Part shown: positions 30,972 through 38,995 of the stretch, one piece after another
Layout: each line of letters opens with the position of its first letter
Position numbering within the stretch: the stretch's first letter is position 1
NCBI GenBank assembly: GCA_029259605.1
Contig: JAJDEV010000227.1
Span: 1-39,328 of the forward strand
Origin: Planctomycetota bacterium
Lineage (GTDB): Bacteria; Planctomycetota; UBA1135; GCA-002686595
DNA: 39,328 nucleotides
Reading direction: 5' to 3'
Program-made: the position numbers and the translations under genes
The notes under the pieces: generated by a model
Databases searched by the model: none
Seen by the model: the letters and a program-made list of their open reading frames with translations, nothing else
What the model was told of the DNA's origin: nothing

Positions 30972-32660
30972 ATGAACGCATCGTGGACTCCGTCCGCTCG
31001 CCTCGGTCGTCTCCTACGCGCCGCTTTCCTCGCCGTAGCGTTCGCCCTGCCTGCAACCGCGGAGCAGTGGTACGTCGACGTGCACGCGACGGGCTGCGCG
31101 GACGCGAACGGCACCGCGGGTGCGCCGTTCTGCGACATCCAGCGCGCGATCGACGTCGCGGCCGACGGCGACACGATCCACATCGCGCGCGGCGCGTACG
31201 CGGAGACGCTCGTGATCGACAAGGATCTCACGCTGATCGGAACGGACGGCGATGCGCTCACCGTGGTCAACGCGCAGGGAAAGCCCGGGAACGGCGTGCT
31301 CATCGAGGACGGAGCGGTGGTCTCGATCACCGGGTTGACGGTTCGCAACGCGAACCGCGCGGGGATTCGGATCGAGAGCTCGGTTCCGCCCTCGCTCGTC
31401 GCCCTCACGAACTCCACGGTCAACGGCAATCGCGGCGGCGGGATCTTCAACCGGGACGGCACCCTGCTGGTGACGGGGTCGACGCTGCGGAACAACTCGG
31501 CCTACGACGGTGGCGGAATCTTCAACCTCTCGGGCGACGTGACCGTGATGTCGTCCTCGATCACGGGCAACTTGGCCAGCTCCATCGTCATGCCCTTCGG
31601 CGGCGGGATCTATTCGAACGGGACGCTCACTGTCACCGACTCGACCATCAACGGGAACTCGGCGCTCAGCACCGGTCGCTCGTTCCACGAGGTCTACGGC
31701 GGCGGCGTGTACAACGGAGCGAACGGCGTGGCCGCGCTCTTCAACACGACCGTCAGCGGCAACTCGGCGACGATCCCGAACTTCTACTTGGCGGGCTATA
31801 CCGGCGGCGGCGGGATCTTCAGCGGCGGGCAGTTGACCGTCGAAGGCTGCGTGCTCGCGGACAACACGAACGATCCGAGCTATATCGGTGAGGCGCGCGT
31901 CATCGACTGCCCGACCGGTACGCTCTCGCTCTCCAACTCGACGGTGGCCGGCACTTACACGTCCAAGTCGAGCTCCGTCGCGGTGCGCGCGACGCCCGGT
32001 TCGGTCATCGCGAACACGATCGCGTGGGGCAACGCGGTCCCGCTCTCCGCGAACTCCCAGATCTCAGGGGCGGGCGGGCTGCCGACGGTCCAGCACAGCG
32101 ACGTCCAAGGTGGATGGACCGGGCCCGGCGGCTTCAACCTCGCCGTGGATCCGCAGTTCACCGATGCGGCGAACGGCGACTACTCGCTGAGCGGATCGTC
32201 GGGTCTGATCGATCAGGGCGACCCGGCCACGATGAAGAGCGGCCTGGACTTGGCGGGCGGATCGCGCATGAACGACGGCGACTTGAATCGCTCGCTGGTC
32301 GTCGACATGGGCGCCTACGAGTTCAGCAACGTGAACCTGGCGATCGGTGGTCAGCCGATTCCCGGCGGCGAGCTGGTCGTCGACGTCACGGGCAAGCCGG
32401 GGATGACGGTCCTCATGGTCGTCGGTCTCCCGGCCAGCGGCCATACGGTGAAGGCGTTCGGCAACCTGTTCTTCTCGCTCGCGCTCCCCCAGGTGATCGT
32501 CTCCCTGGGCACCATCCCGAGCACGACGATGCACGCCATTCCGACCGAGATCGTCGGACCGCTGACGCTCGTCACGCAGGTCCTCGCCCTGGACTCGCCG
32601 GGCCCCGGAGGCCGACGCCCCGGCAACGTGTCGAACCCGGTGTCGCTGACGATCGAGTAG
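30972..32660 (+). CDS. Secreted right-handed parallel beta-helix (pectin-lyase-like) protein
   Basis: This 562-residue exported protein has a signal peptide (about 1-30). The pattern GTAGAPFCDIQRAIDVAADGDTI, followed by repeated turns ending in Asn/Gly-rich loops such as GGGIFNRDG, GGGIFNLSG, GGGIYSNG, GGGVYNG and GGGIFSGG, marks the coils of a right-handed beta helix between about residues 35 and 330. The last 140 residues form a compact domain starting near NLAIGGQPIPGG. Proteins of this form are often surface or matrix proteins, adhesins or polysaccharide-binding proteins; catalytic residues of pectate lyases were not identified. The GC-rich leader contains an ACGAG-CTACG-CTCGT hairpin (around 30915-30935). 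The gene is divergent from the M14 peptidase, with about 185 bases between the starts. Confidence 0.82.
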   Translation: MNASWTPSARLGRLLRAAFLAVAFALPATAEQWYVDVHATGCADANGTAGAPFCDIQRAIDVAADGDTIHIARGAYAETLVIDKDLTLIGTDGDALTVVNAQGKPGNGVLIEDGAVVSITGLTVRNANRAGIRIESSVPPSLVALTNSTVNGNRGGGIFNRDGTLLVTGSTLRNNSAYDGGGIFNLSGDVTVMSSSITGNLASSIVMPFGGGIYSNGTLTVTDSTINGNSALSTGRSFHEVYGGGVYNGANGVAALFNTTVSGNSATIPNFYLAGYTGGGGIFSGGQLTVEGCVLADNTNDPSYIGEARVIDCPTGTLSLSNSTVAGTYTSKSSSVAVRATPGSVIANTIAWGNAVPLSANSQISGAGGLPTVQHSDVQGGWTGPGGFNLAVDPQFTDAANGDYSLSGSSGLIDQGDPATMKSGLDLAGGSRMNDGDLNRSLVVDMGAYEFSNVNLAIGGQPIPGGELVVDVTGKPGMTVLMVVGLPASGHTVKAFGNLFFSLALPQVIVSLGTIPSTTMHAIPTEIVGPLTLVTQVLALDSPGPGGRRPGNVSNPVSLTIE

Positions 32661-32780
32661 GCGCGGTCGCAGGCATCACCGATGGCGAGGGATCGCTCCC
32701 CGTTGTTGGAGGATGCCGACGACACGTGCACACTGCCGTACGCGCCACGCGTCCCGACCAGGTCGCTACGCGCGCCGCGC

Positions 32781-32990
32781 ATGGACCCGAACTCCGGCAT
32801 CCGAATTCCACCCGACGACCTCGCGCCCGACACGCTGCGCAGCGTGATCGAGGAGTTCGTCTCGCGCGACGGAACCGACCTCGTCGAGTCCGAGGCGAAG
32901 ATCCGAACCGTCGCCGGCCTGCTGGAACGCGGCGAGGTGGAGATCTGGTTCGACGAAACGACAGGGACCTGCAACATCCATCCGGCTTGA
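32781..32990 (+). CDS. YheU-like (UPF0270) small protein
   Basis: A 69-residue protein with the YheU pattern: IRIPPDDLAPDTLRSVIEEFVSRDGTDL, then a helix with REGT-like RDGT, and LLERGEVEIWFDETTGTCNIHP. Family members are small cytoplasmic proteins of unknown role. The ATG at 32781 gives the family start; an earlier in-frame start at 32682 would add about 33 unrelated residues. It stands alone after the beta-helix gene (120-base gap) and is convergent with the metalloprotein gene, 33 bases apart. Confidence 0.85.
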   Translation: MDPNSGIRIPPDDLAPDTLRSVIEEFVSRDGTDLVESEAKIRTVAGLLERGEVEIWFDETTGTCNIHPA

Positions 32991-33023
32991 CCGCGTGGTC
33001 GCTCGGCCGGATCTCGACGACGC

Positions 33024-34448
33024 TCAGCGCGCGTCGACTTCCGCGTGCGGTTGGGTCAGCTGATCGAGGGCGTCGAGCGCGGCCTCGAGCAGGTCATCGG
33101 CCGACCAGTCCGGCGCGTTGCTGGCCAGGGCTTCGACCGCGAGTGCGCCGCGGGTCACGCACAGAGCCGACAGGTCGACGTTCACGGCGCCGACCGCAAT
33201 GCGCTTCTCGACCACGACGCCCGCCGGGCGTGGGGCGGTCAGGGGCACGTACTCGGCGCTGAGAATGCGCACCGTGCCCTCCTTCATCATGTCGTCGCGC
33301 AGCCGTTGGAGCCGGGCGTAGGCTTCGAGGTAGGCGGCCGCCTCGTCCGGCGAACCGAACTCGAAGAGACCGAGAACCAGCTGCGCCTCGCCTTGCCCGA
33401 GCATCGCCACCTGCACGCGGCTCTGTCGCAAGCTGTCGGCGATGACGCGGATCTCGTCCTCCGGCAGCGGGGCCATCGCTGCGGTCAGGTCGGTCGGACT
33501 GACGCTGACGCGGTTCAGCGTCCAGTCCTCGTCGCCCTCGAACGCGGACGCGAACGTCTCGAGCGCGGGGTCGAGCTCGAACACGGCGCGCGGCCGGAGC
33601 TCGGGGTGCAGGAACCACTCCGGATGAACGATGACGACCGGATCGCGCGGCGGGGCGGAGAACGCGCGACGGACCGCTTCGTCACCGCCGCCGGCGCGCA
33701 CGCCCTGGAAGAAGGCCTCGCCGGTGATGTAGTTGAACGCCATGAAGGACGTGGCGGCGCGCGCCATCATCTCCAGGGCCGCGCCCTCTTCGTGCGAGGT
33801 CACCGGGGGCGTCGCGATCGCGCGCGTGAAGATCTCGAAGCCCTGGGCGCAGCCGGCGCGCTCGGCGAGGTCGCGCGCGACCATCTGCGCGTGTCCCTCG
33901 AGGATCGCGTTCCGAATCCGGATCGCGTCGGCGCTGTCGCACGAAGCGAAGAACGCCGTCATGTTGTGCGTCTCGTCGTCGGCGGCGTGAACGAGCTCGT
34001 GCAGGATGACGGCGCGCAACACCGGCTCGCTCGCGAGCTCCGGGATTCCAATCAGGTGCGAGAGCACCTCGAAGGCATCCGCCTGCACGAGCACGGCGCG
34101 CTCTTCGAACGCGTACTTCGCGAGCAGGCCGGGGGAGAGGCTGGCCGCGAAGTCGCGCGCCTGGTCGGCGGCCGCGTCCCCCGCGCCGACCCCCGCGAGG
34201 ATCGGTGTGTTCTCCGCGACGAGCGCATCCTCGATCTCCTCGCGCGAGGCGACTCGAACGGCGACGTTCTCGAGCTTCACGCCGAGCGTCTCGCAGACGA
34301 GCGGTCGCACCTCTGCGGCGATCTCGCCGAGCAACGCGTCGGTGACCTCGAACTCCTGTGCCGCGGGGCGGAGCTCGGCGCCGGCGAGCGAGGGGAGGGC
34401 GACGAGGAGCACGGCAATCCAACCCGATGCGAGCACTCTGTTTTTCAT
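33024..34448 (-). CDS. Exported HExxH zinc metalloprotein of unknown specificity
   Basis: A 474-residue protein with a signal peptide (about 1-24). It has a clean HELVH zinc-binding motif (His150-His154) within AVILHELVHAADD, followed by LEGHAQMV with Glu184 as a possible third ligand. The rest is helical and strand-mixed with no recognised domain. It probably acts as a periplasmic or outer-membrane-associated metalloprotease or lytic enzyme, but no substrate can be suggested. The ATG at 34448 is preceded 7 bases earlier by TATACT, the best -10-like box in the window, so the mRNA is probably leaderless. It is convergent with the YheU-like gene. Confidence 0.75.
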   Translation of the reverse strand: MKNRVLASGWIAVLLVALPSLAGAELRPAAQEFEVTDALLGEIAAEVRPLVCETLGVKLENVAVRVASREEIEDALVAENTPILAGVGAGDAAADQARDFAASLSPGLLAKYAFEERAVLVQADAFEVLSHLIGIPELASEPVLRAVILHELVHAADDETHNMTAFFASCDSADAIRIRNAILEGHAQMVARDLAERAGCAQGFEIFTRAIATPPVTSHEEGAALEMMARAATSFMAFNYITGEAFFQGVRAGGGDEAVRRAFSAPPRDPVVIVHPEWFLHPELRPRAVFELDPALETFASAFEGDEDWTLNRVSVSPTDLTAAMAPLPEDEIRVIADSLRQSRVQVAMLGQGEAQLVLGLFEFGSPDEAAAYLEAYARLQRLRDDMMKEGTVRILSAEYVPLTAPRPAGVVVEKRIAVGAVNVDLSALCVTRGALAVEALASNAPDWSADDLLEAALDALDQLTQPHAEVDAR

Positions 34449-34455
34449 GCCCGCG

Positions 34456-34461
34456 AGTATA
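34456..34461 (-). promoter_or_regulatory. Candidate -10 box (TATACT) of a leaderless metalloprotein transcript
   Basis: TATACT on the minus strand ends 7 bases before the ATG at 34448 and is close to the sigma-70 consensus. No clear -35 was found at the usual distance. Confidence 0.5.
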
Positions 34462-34816
34462 GGGCGCCGCGCCCGCGCGCGATGCGACGCGGTCGAGCAC
34501 CTGTGCGCCTCGCACGGCGCGTTCGGTTTCTCGCTTCCACGCGAAGAAGATGAGCCCCACCGCGTCGGCACGCCGGCCGCCCCCGTAGACCGCCTGACTC
34601 GGTCACCGCGGGCTCGGGCGCGCCCTGCAGCACGCTCCAGCTCCGGCGCCGTTCCGTCGATGAGTCCCGAGAAGCCGATTCTTCAAGGGAAGCCCCTCTT
34701 TCCGTGCTAGCGTCGACGGCAGTACACCGACTTAGCGGGGACCACTCGTTGACATCCGGCCAATTCCGGTCGGCACGATCTCGTCGCCTCCTCTGAGCCT
34801 AGCTCGAGGAGTGACC
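34462..34816. other. Divergent intergenic region with a strong ribosome-binding site
   Basis: No gene was seen between the metalloprotein and the DUF1611 gene. TTGACA at 34749-34754 is a possible -35 for the rightward operon, but the matching -10 is poor; CCGG repeats flank CCAATT just after it. GAGGAG at 34806-34811 is a strong Shine-Dalgarno sequence 5 bases before the ATG at 34817, so this operon is translated conventionally, unlike the leaderless-type genes. Confidence 0.4.
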
Positions 34817-36004
34817 ATGGCTGATCCAGCTTCGTCGCGCGCGCGCGACGTCCCCGGCACGCCCAGCAGTCGCGATGCCGCCGCGCAATTTCCGGCGATC
34901 GCCGGCAACGGCACACACGAACGCGTCCCCACGGCGCTCGTCTATTGCGAGGCGAACTTCGGCGCCCTCGACGGCAAGACCGCCAACGGTCTCGTGCGGC
35001 ACTCGGAGCGCTACGAGATCCTCACCGTGATCGACAGCGAGCAGGCCGGTCTCGATACCGGTGCGGTGCTCGACGGGACCCCGAACGGCGTCCCCGTCTG
35101 TCGCGACCTCGCCCATGCGCTGGCGCACATCGGGCGCGTACCCGACTGCTTCATCTTCGGCATGGCGCCGTCGAGTGGCATGTTGTCGGCGAACGAACGC
35201 CGCATCGTGCTCGAGGCCATCGCGCTCGGGATGGACGTCGTCAACGGCTTGCACGAGTTCCTGAACGACGACGCGGAGTTCGCGGCCGCGGCCGCGGCCC
35301 AGGGCGTCGAGATCTTCGATGTCCGTCGACCACGTGCGAAGAAGGACCTGCGGATGTTCAGCGGACGCATCGCCGGCGTGTCCTGCCCGCGCATCGCGGT
35401 GCTCGGCACGGACGGCGCGATCGGCAAGCGCACGACCGCCACAATCTTGACGCGCGCGCTGAACGAGCACGGCGTCAAAGCGGTGATGGTGGGGACCGGG
35501 CAGACCTGCCTGATCCAGGGCGCGCGCTACGGCGTCGCGCTCGACGCGATTCCGTCGCAGTTCTGCTCGGGCGAGATGGAGAGCGCCGTCGTCGAGGCGT
35601 TCGAGGCCGAGCACCCCGACGTGCTCATCATCGAAGGGCAAGGAGCGCTGAGCCACCCCGCCTACCTGACCTCGACCTTCATCCTGCGCGGATGCCGACC
35701 CGACGGCGTCGTCCTGCAGCACGCACCCGGACGGACGCACCTCGGCGACTTCCCCGGCGTGGTCCTGCCGACGCCCGCCGCGGAGATCCACCTCATCCAG
35801 ACCTTTGCCGACACGAAGGTCATCGGCCTCACGATCAATCACGAGCACATGACCGACACGGAGGTCAGCACGGCGATCGCGACGTACGAGTACGAGCTCG
35901 GCATCCCGGTCACCGACGCGTTGACGAGGCCGACCGAGCGGCTGGTGGAGATGGTCCTGGCGGCGTTCCCGGAACTCGAGGAGAGGCGGGCTGCCCGCGC
36001 ATGA
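34817..36004 (+). CDS. DUF1611 protein, D-glutamate N-acetyltransferase-like (DgcN-like)
   Basis: A 395-residue protein. After about 35 low-complexity N-terminal residues, the conserved DUF1611 body begins at TALVYCEANFGALDGKTANGLVRHSERY. It carries a nucleotide-binding-like loop GTDGAIGKRT (197-206) and the family stretch IIEGQGALSHPAY. DUF1611 includes DgcN, reported to N-acetylate D-glutamate in a D-glutamate catabolic route. In that route the partner DgcA is an enolase-superfamily epimerase; here the gene overlapping by 4 bases encodes a PLP-dependent racemase instead. I infer an enzyme acting on a D-amino acid or its N-acyl derivative in the cytoplasm. The ATG at 34817 follows GAGGAG at the right distance; a GTG two codons earlier is less likely. 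Confidence 0.85.
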   Translation: MADPASSRARDVPGTPSSRDAAAQFPAIAGNGTHERVPTALVYCEANFGALDGKTANGLVRHSERYEILTVIDSEQAGLDTGAVLDGTPNGVPVCRDLAHALAHIGRVPDCFIFGMAPSSGMLSANERRIVLEAIALGMDVVNGLHEFLNDDAEFAAAAAAQGVEIFDVRRPRAKKDLRMFSGRIAGVSCPRIAVLGTDGAIGKRTTATILTRALNEHGVKAVMVGTGQTCLIQGARYGVALDAIPSQFCSGEMESAVVEAFEAEHPDVLIIEGQGALSHPAYLTSTFILRGCRPDGVVLQHAPGRTHLGDFPGVVLPTPAAEIHLIQTFADTKVIGLTINHEHMTDTEVSTAIATYEYELGIPVTDALTRPTERLVEMVLAAFPELEERRAARA

Positions 36005-37095
36005 CTCCCGCACCAAGATTGGAGATCGACCTCGACGCGATTCAGCAGAACACGAGCGTGCTGGTCGCACGGCTGGCCGACCGCGGCATCGAGGTCGCGG
36101 GCGTGACCAAGGTCGCGCTCGGGTCGCCCGAGGTCGCCGGAGCGCTGCTCCGGGGCGGCGTGAGCTCGCTGGGCGACTCACGCATCGAGAACATCGAGAC
36201 GATGCGCGACGCGCACGTGACGGCGCGGATGATGCTCATTCGGTCGCCGATGCTCAGCCAGGTGGTGCGCGTCGTGGCGTACGCGGACGTGAGCTTCAAC
36301 ACCGAGCTCGACGTCATTCGCGCCCTCTCGTCCGCTGCGCGCGCGGCCGGACGGATGCACGGCGTCGTGCTGATGATCGAGCTCGGGGATCTGCGCGAGG
36401 GCATCCTGCCACGCGACCTGGAGTACGCGGTGCGCGAGACCCTGCGCCTGCCGAACATCTTGCTCGAAGGCATCGGCAGCAACCTCGCCTGCCGGAACGG
36501 AGTCGTGCCGGATGCGCGGAACATGGGCGAGCTGTCCGACCTCGCCGACTCGATCGACGCGACCTTCGCGCTGCGCCTCGCGGTCGTTTCCGGCGGGAAC
36601 TCGGCCAACCTCGCGTGGGCGCTCAGCGGTGCGGACACCGGACGGGTCAACCACCTGCGTCTCGGCGAAGCGCTCCTGCTCGGTCGCGAGACGCTCCACC
36701 GCCAGCCGATCGTCGGGCTGCGCACGGACGCCTTCACGCTCGTCGCCGAGGTGATCGAGTCGAAGCGCAAGCCGACGCGGCCGTGGGGTGAGATCGCGCA
36801 AACCGCGTTCGGCGCGCAACCGGCGCCCATCGATCGGGGCGACATCTCGCAGGTCATCGTCGCTCTGGGCCAACAGGACACGGACCCGAACGGACTCCGC
36901 GCGCCGGCGGGTATCGAGATCCTCGGCGCCAGCAGCGACCACCTCGTCGCGGACACAGGCGTCGCGCACTTGCCCGTCGGCGCCGAGATCGACTTCCAGC
37001 TCGACTACAGCGCGCTGCTCCGCGCCATGACCTCACCCTTCGTGACCAAGGTCGTGCAGGCACGGATCGGCGCGATTCACGCACAGGGGTTTTGA
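36001..37095 (+). CDS. Alanine/ornithine-racemase-like PLP enzyme (fold type III)
   Basis: A 364-residue protein with the TIM-barrel N-terminal domain of alanine-racemase-like enzymes. The PLP lysine is in GVTKVALGSPEVA (Lys37). Other fold-type-III features are VLMIELGDLREGILP, a SGGNSANLAW phosphate-binding loop and LRLGEALLLGRE. It resembles the alanine/ornithine racemase group rather than the canonical Alr, which has a different C-terminal domain. It probably racemises an amino acid such as alanine, ornithine, serine or glutamate; the substrate cannot be told from the sequence. Its ATG overlaps the stop of the DUF1611 gene (ATGA), so the two proteins are made together and likely act in one pathway. 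Confidence 0.87.
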   Translation: MTPAPRLEIDLDAIQQNTSVLVARLADRGIEVAGVTKVALGSPEVAGALLRGGVSSLGDSRIENIETMRDAHVTARMMLIRSPMLSQVVRVVAYADVSFNTELDVIRALSSAARAAGRMHGVVLMIELGDLREGILPRDLEYAVRETLRLPNILLEGIGSNLACRNGVVPDARNMGELSDLADSIDATFALRLAVVSGGNSANLAWALSGADTGRVNHLRLGEALLLGRETLHRQPIVGLRTDAFTLVAEVIESKRKPTRPWGEIAQTAFGAQPAPIDRGDISQVIVALGQQDTDPNGLRAPAGIEILGASSDHLVADTGVAHLPVGAEIDFQLDYSALLRAMTSPFVTKVVQARIGAIHAQGF

Positions 37096-37112
37096 GGATG
37101 GTGCGACCCCGT

Positions 37113-37886
37113 TCACGCGCTGGGGGAGATCGTGACGAGCGACTTCGTCAGCAGCGGCCCGAGCGGCCGGAACTGCTTCGACGGCGGCAGCGGCTCTTCC
37201 ACGTACACGCCGTCCTTCCAGTAGGTCCGGTAGGCCTTGCGCCCCTTGACCGACGCGAGGACGCGATACGTGTCGTCGCGCACCGCCAACGCGCAGTATT
37301 CGTCGAGCGCGATCGCGACGCCGGGGTGCGTCTTCATCATGACCTCGAGCGATGGACGGCGGTGCTTCTCGACGTCGTAGTGGGGACAGATCAACGCGTC
37401 GACGAACCCCAGGCCGCGGACTCGCGCCAGCCTCGTCGGGTCGTCCCGCGTCTTGTACGAATCGCTGTTGCCCCAGGAGAACCACGCGATCGAACCGGCG
37501 CTCGATCCGCAAAGGACCACGTCGCGCTGCATCGCGGTGCGGAGCACTCGATCCACGCCGTGCCGGCGCCAGGTCTTCATCATGCGCAGCGTGTTGCCTT
37601 CGCCGACGTAGACGATGTCCGCCCAGGCGATCCGGTCCCTGATCTGCGAACGCTCGGGATCCGTGTTGACCAGGAGCATGATGTCGACCCTGCAACCCAA
37701 GCGCTTGCTGAACTGCTTGTAGATCGCGGCGCAATACTCGTCGCTTCCGGCGCTGGCTGTGGGGAGGAACAGCAAGCGCGGCGACTTCTTACCGCTCATC
37801 CGCACGATCTCGCGATCGATGGGCGTGGTCTGAACGGTCGCCGAGAAGCGGCCAACCCGCCCGCCGCCGATGGAGACGATCTTCAT
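37113..37886 (-). CDS. S51-family peptidase (peptidase E/cyanophycinase-like)
   Basis: A 257-residue protein of the S51 fold. GGGRVGRF at the N-terminus, FLPTASAG, VGEGNTL and the nucleophile elbow CGSSAGSIAWF (Ser129) match peptidase E and cyanophycinase proteins. Peptidase E releases N-terminal aspartate from Asp-X dipeptides; cyanophycinase cuts beta-Asp-Arg bonds. It has no signal peptide, so it acts in the cytoplasm. It is convergent with the racemase gene (17-base gap). A functional link through dipeptide or D-amino-acid turnover is possible but unproven. A small frame ends in overlap with its ATG. Confidence 0.87.
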   Translation of the reverse strand: MKIVSIGGGRVGRFSATVQTTPIDREIVRMSGKKSPRLLFLPTASAGSDEYCAAIYKQFSKRLGCRVDIMLLVNTDPERSQIRDRIAWADIVYVGEGNTLRMMKTWRRHGVDRVLRTAMQRDVVLCGSSAGSIAWFSWGNSDSYKTRDDPTRLARVRGLGFVDALICPHYDVEKHRRPSLEVMMKTHPGVAIALDEYCALAVRDDTYRVLASVKGRKAYRTYWKDGVYVEEPLPPSKQFRPLGPLLTKSLVTISPSA

Positions 37887-37996
37887 CTCACGCGCCGCCG
37901 CACGAACCGGTGGCGAATGCGCGGGCGCTTACGCTCGAGCGGGCGGAGCCACAGGTCGGTTCCGAAGTCCACCTTCGCGGCGTCCGGCTCGAGCAT
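37883..37996 (-). CDS. Possible 37-residue basic protein upstream of the S51 peptidase
   Basis: From the ATG at 37996 the frame reads 37 residues, beginning MLEPDAAKVDFGTDLW and ending in an Arg-rich tail. Its TGA overlaps the ATG of the peptidase gene (ATGA), a typical coupling arrangement. The frame could extend to 38161. No family is recognised; Arg-rich frames are common here by chance, so it may not be a gene. Confidence 0.3.
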   Translation of the reverse strand: MLEPDAAKVDFGTDLWLRPLERKRPRIRHRFVRRRVR

Positions 37997-38191
37997 CGGT
38001 GTCGAAGGGCGTTTCCAGGGAACGGCAAGTGGGGGAGGCGACGGTCGCCGGGCACGCGAGTCTAACGCCGCCGACTGCTCCACGGACCGCGGAACTGAGA
38101 ACGCCGGTGGTGCAGCGATGCGACCAAGCGTCGCGCAGCCAACCGGACCGAGGCATCCCAACGTTTTCCCGACACCGCACGAGGTGACCCC

Positions 38192-38488
38192 ATGAGTCGC
38201 TCATCCGATTCCATCGACAAGCATCGCGAAGAGAAGCGCAAACAACGCCAGGAGCTCGAGCTCGAGGAGGCGCGCAGGCGGCAGAAACAGCTCGAAGAAG
38301 GAGAGGAGCGCAAGCGTCGCCGGAGGGACAGCGACGAAGCGGGAAGCAGTCGGCGCAGGCAGGTCCAGCAAGGCGTCGAGACCAAGCGACGCGCGCAGGT
38401 GGACCAGAAAGAGGAGCGCAGGCAACGCCGTCAACGCGAGCAGACAACCCGTCACGCTCCCTCCCACGAGGCCTCGGACGCGGAGTAG
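38192..38488 (+). CDS. Small highly charged coiled-coil protein
   Basis: A 98-residue protein made almost only of Arg, Lys, Glu, Gln and Asp, with no hydrophobic core. The central part (about 10-80) would form a single charged helix or coiled coil (KHREEKRKQRQELELEEARR). GAGGTG lies about 6 bases before the ATG. Such proteins are common and uncharacterised; it could bind nucleic acid or simply be a low-complexity frame. It lies between the S51 peptidase and the transposase debris. Confidence 0.5.
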   Translation: MSRSSDSIDKHREEKRKQRQELELEEARRRQKQLEEGEERKRRRRDSDEAGSSRRRQVQQGVETKRRAQVDQKEERRQRRQREQTTRHAPSHEASDAE

Positions 38489-38603
38489 ATCGCGGTGCTG
38501 TCAGCGCCGACATTGGGCCGTTTCGTGTCCGAGTTCTCGTCTACCTGAGTCGCGACGGACGATCGCCACATCCGAATCTCACGGGATACTCGATGATGGC
38601 GGC

Positions 38604-38825
38604 ATGACCCGCTCACTGAGGACCTACGACCACCGACTTCGCGAACTCGTTCGACAGACTGGCGACGTGACGATCGCGACGCGTGCAGGTGTTCCTCGTT
38701 CCACGGCTGCCGGGTGGCTGCGTCGTCCGGGCGCGGGTTCGCGGACTACGAGCCGTACATGCGGAGCGGCGCGTACCGACCGAGAGTGCGGGGGATCCCG
38801 TTCGGAGCCGAGTATCCCGCCTAAG
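38604..38825 (+). pseudogene. Transposase/integrase remnant with N-terminal helix-turn-helix
   Basis: The first 40 residues, TYDHRLRELVRQTGDVTIA followed by GVPRSTAAGWL, look like the N-terminal HTH of rve-type (IS3-like) transposases. From about 38722 the frame loses this character. In the other frame a second protein-like piece runs FADYEPYMRSGAYRPRVRG and stops at 38825. The two pieces seem joined by a deletion. The next 170 bases to the IS5-type start hold no further gene. I read the region as decayed mobile DNA. Confidence 0.6.
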
Positions 38826-38995
38826 TACGAGACGCGCTCGTTGCCAACGGAACTCTGAACGCGGACTACACGCCGAACGAGGCAACGGCGGTCGCGCTCG
38901 GCGTTGGTGCACGAATCCGGCGGCTTGGAAGCGGCCCAAGGTCCGATCGCAGCGCGATTCGCCTGCTGGACGGGCGTCGCGGCGACAGTGAGGGG

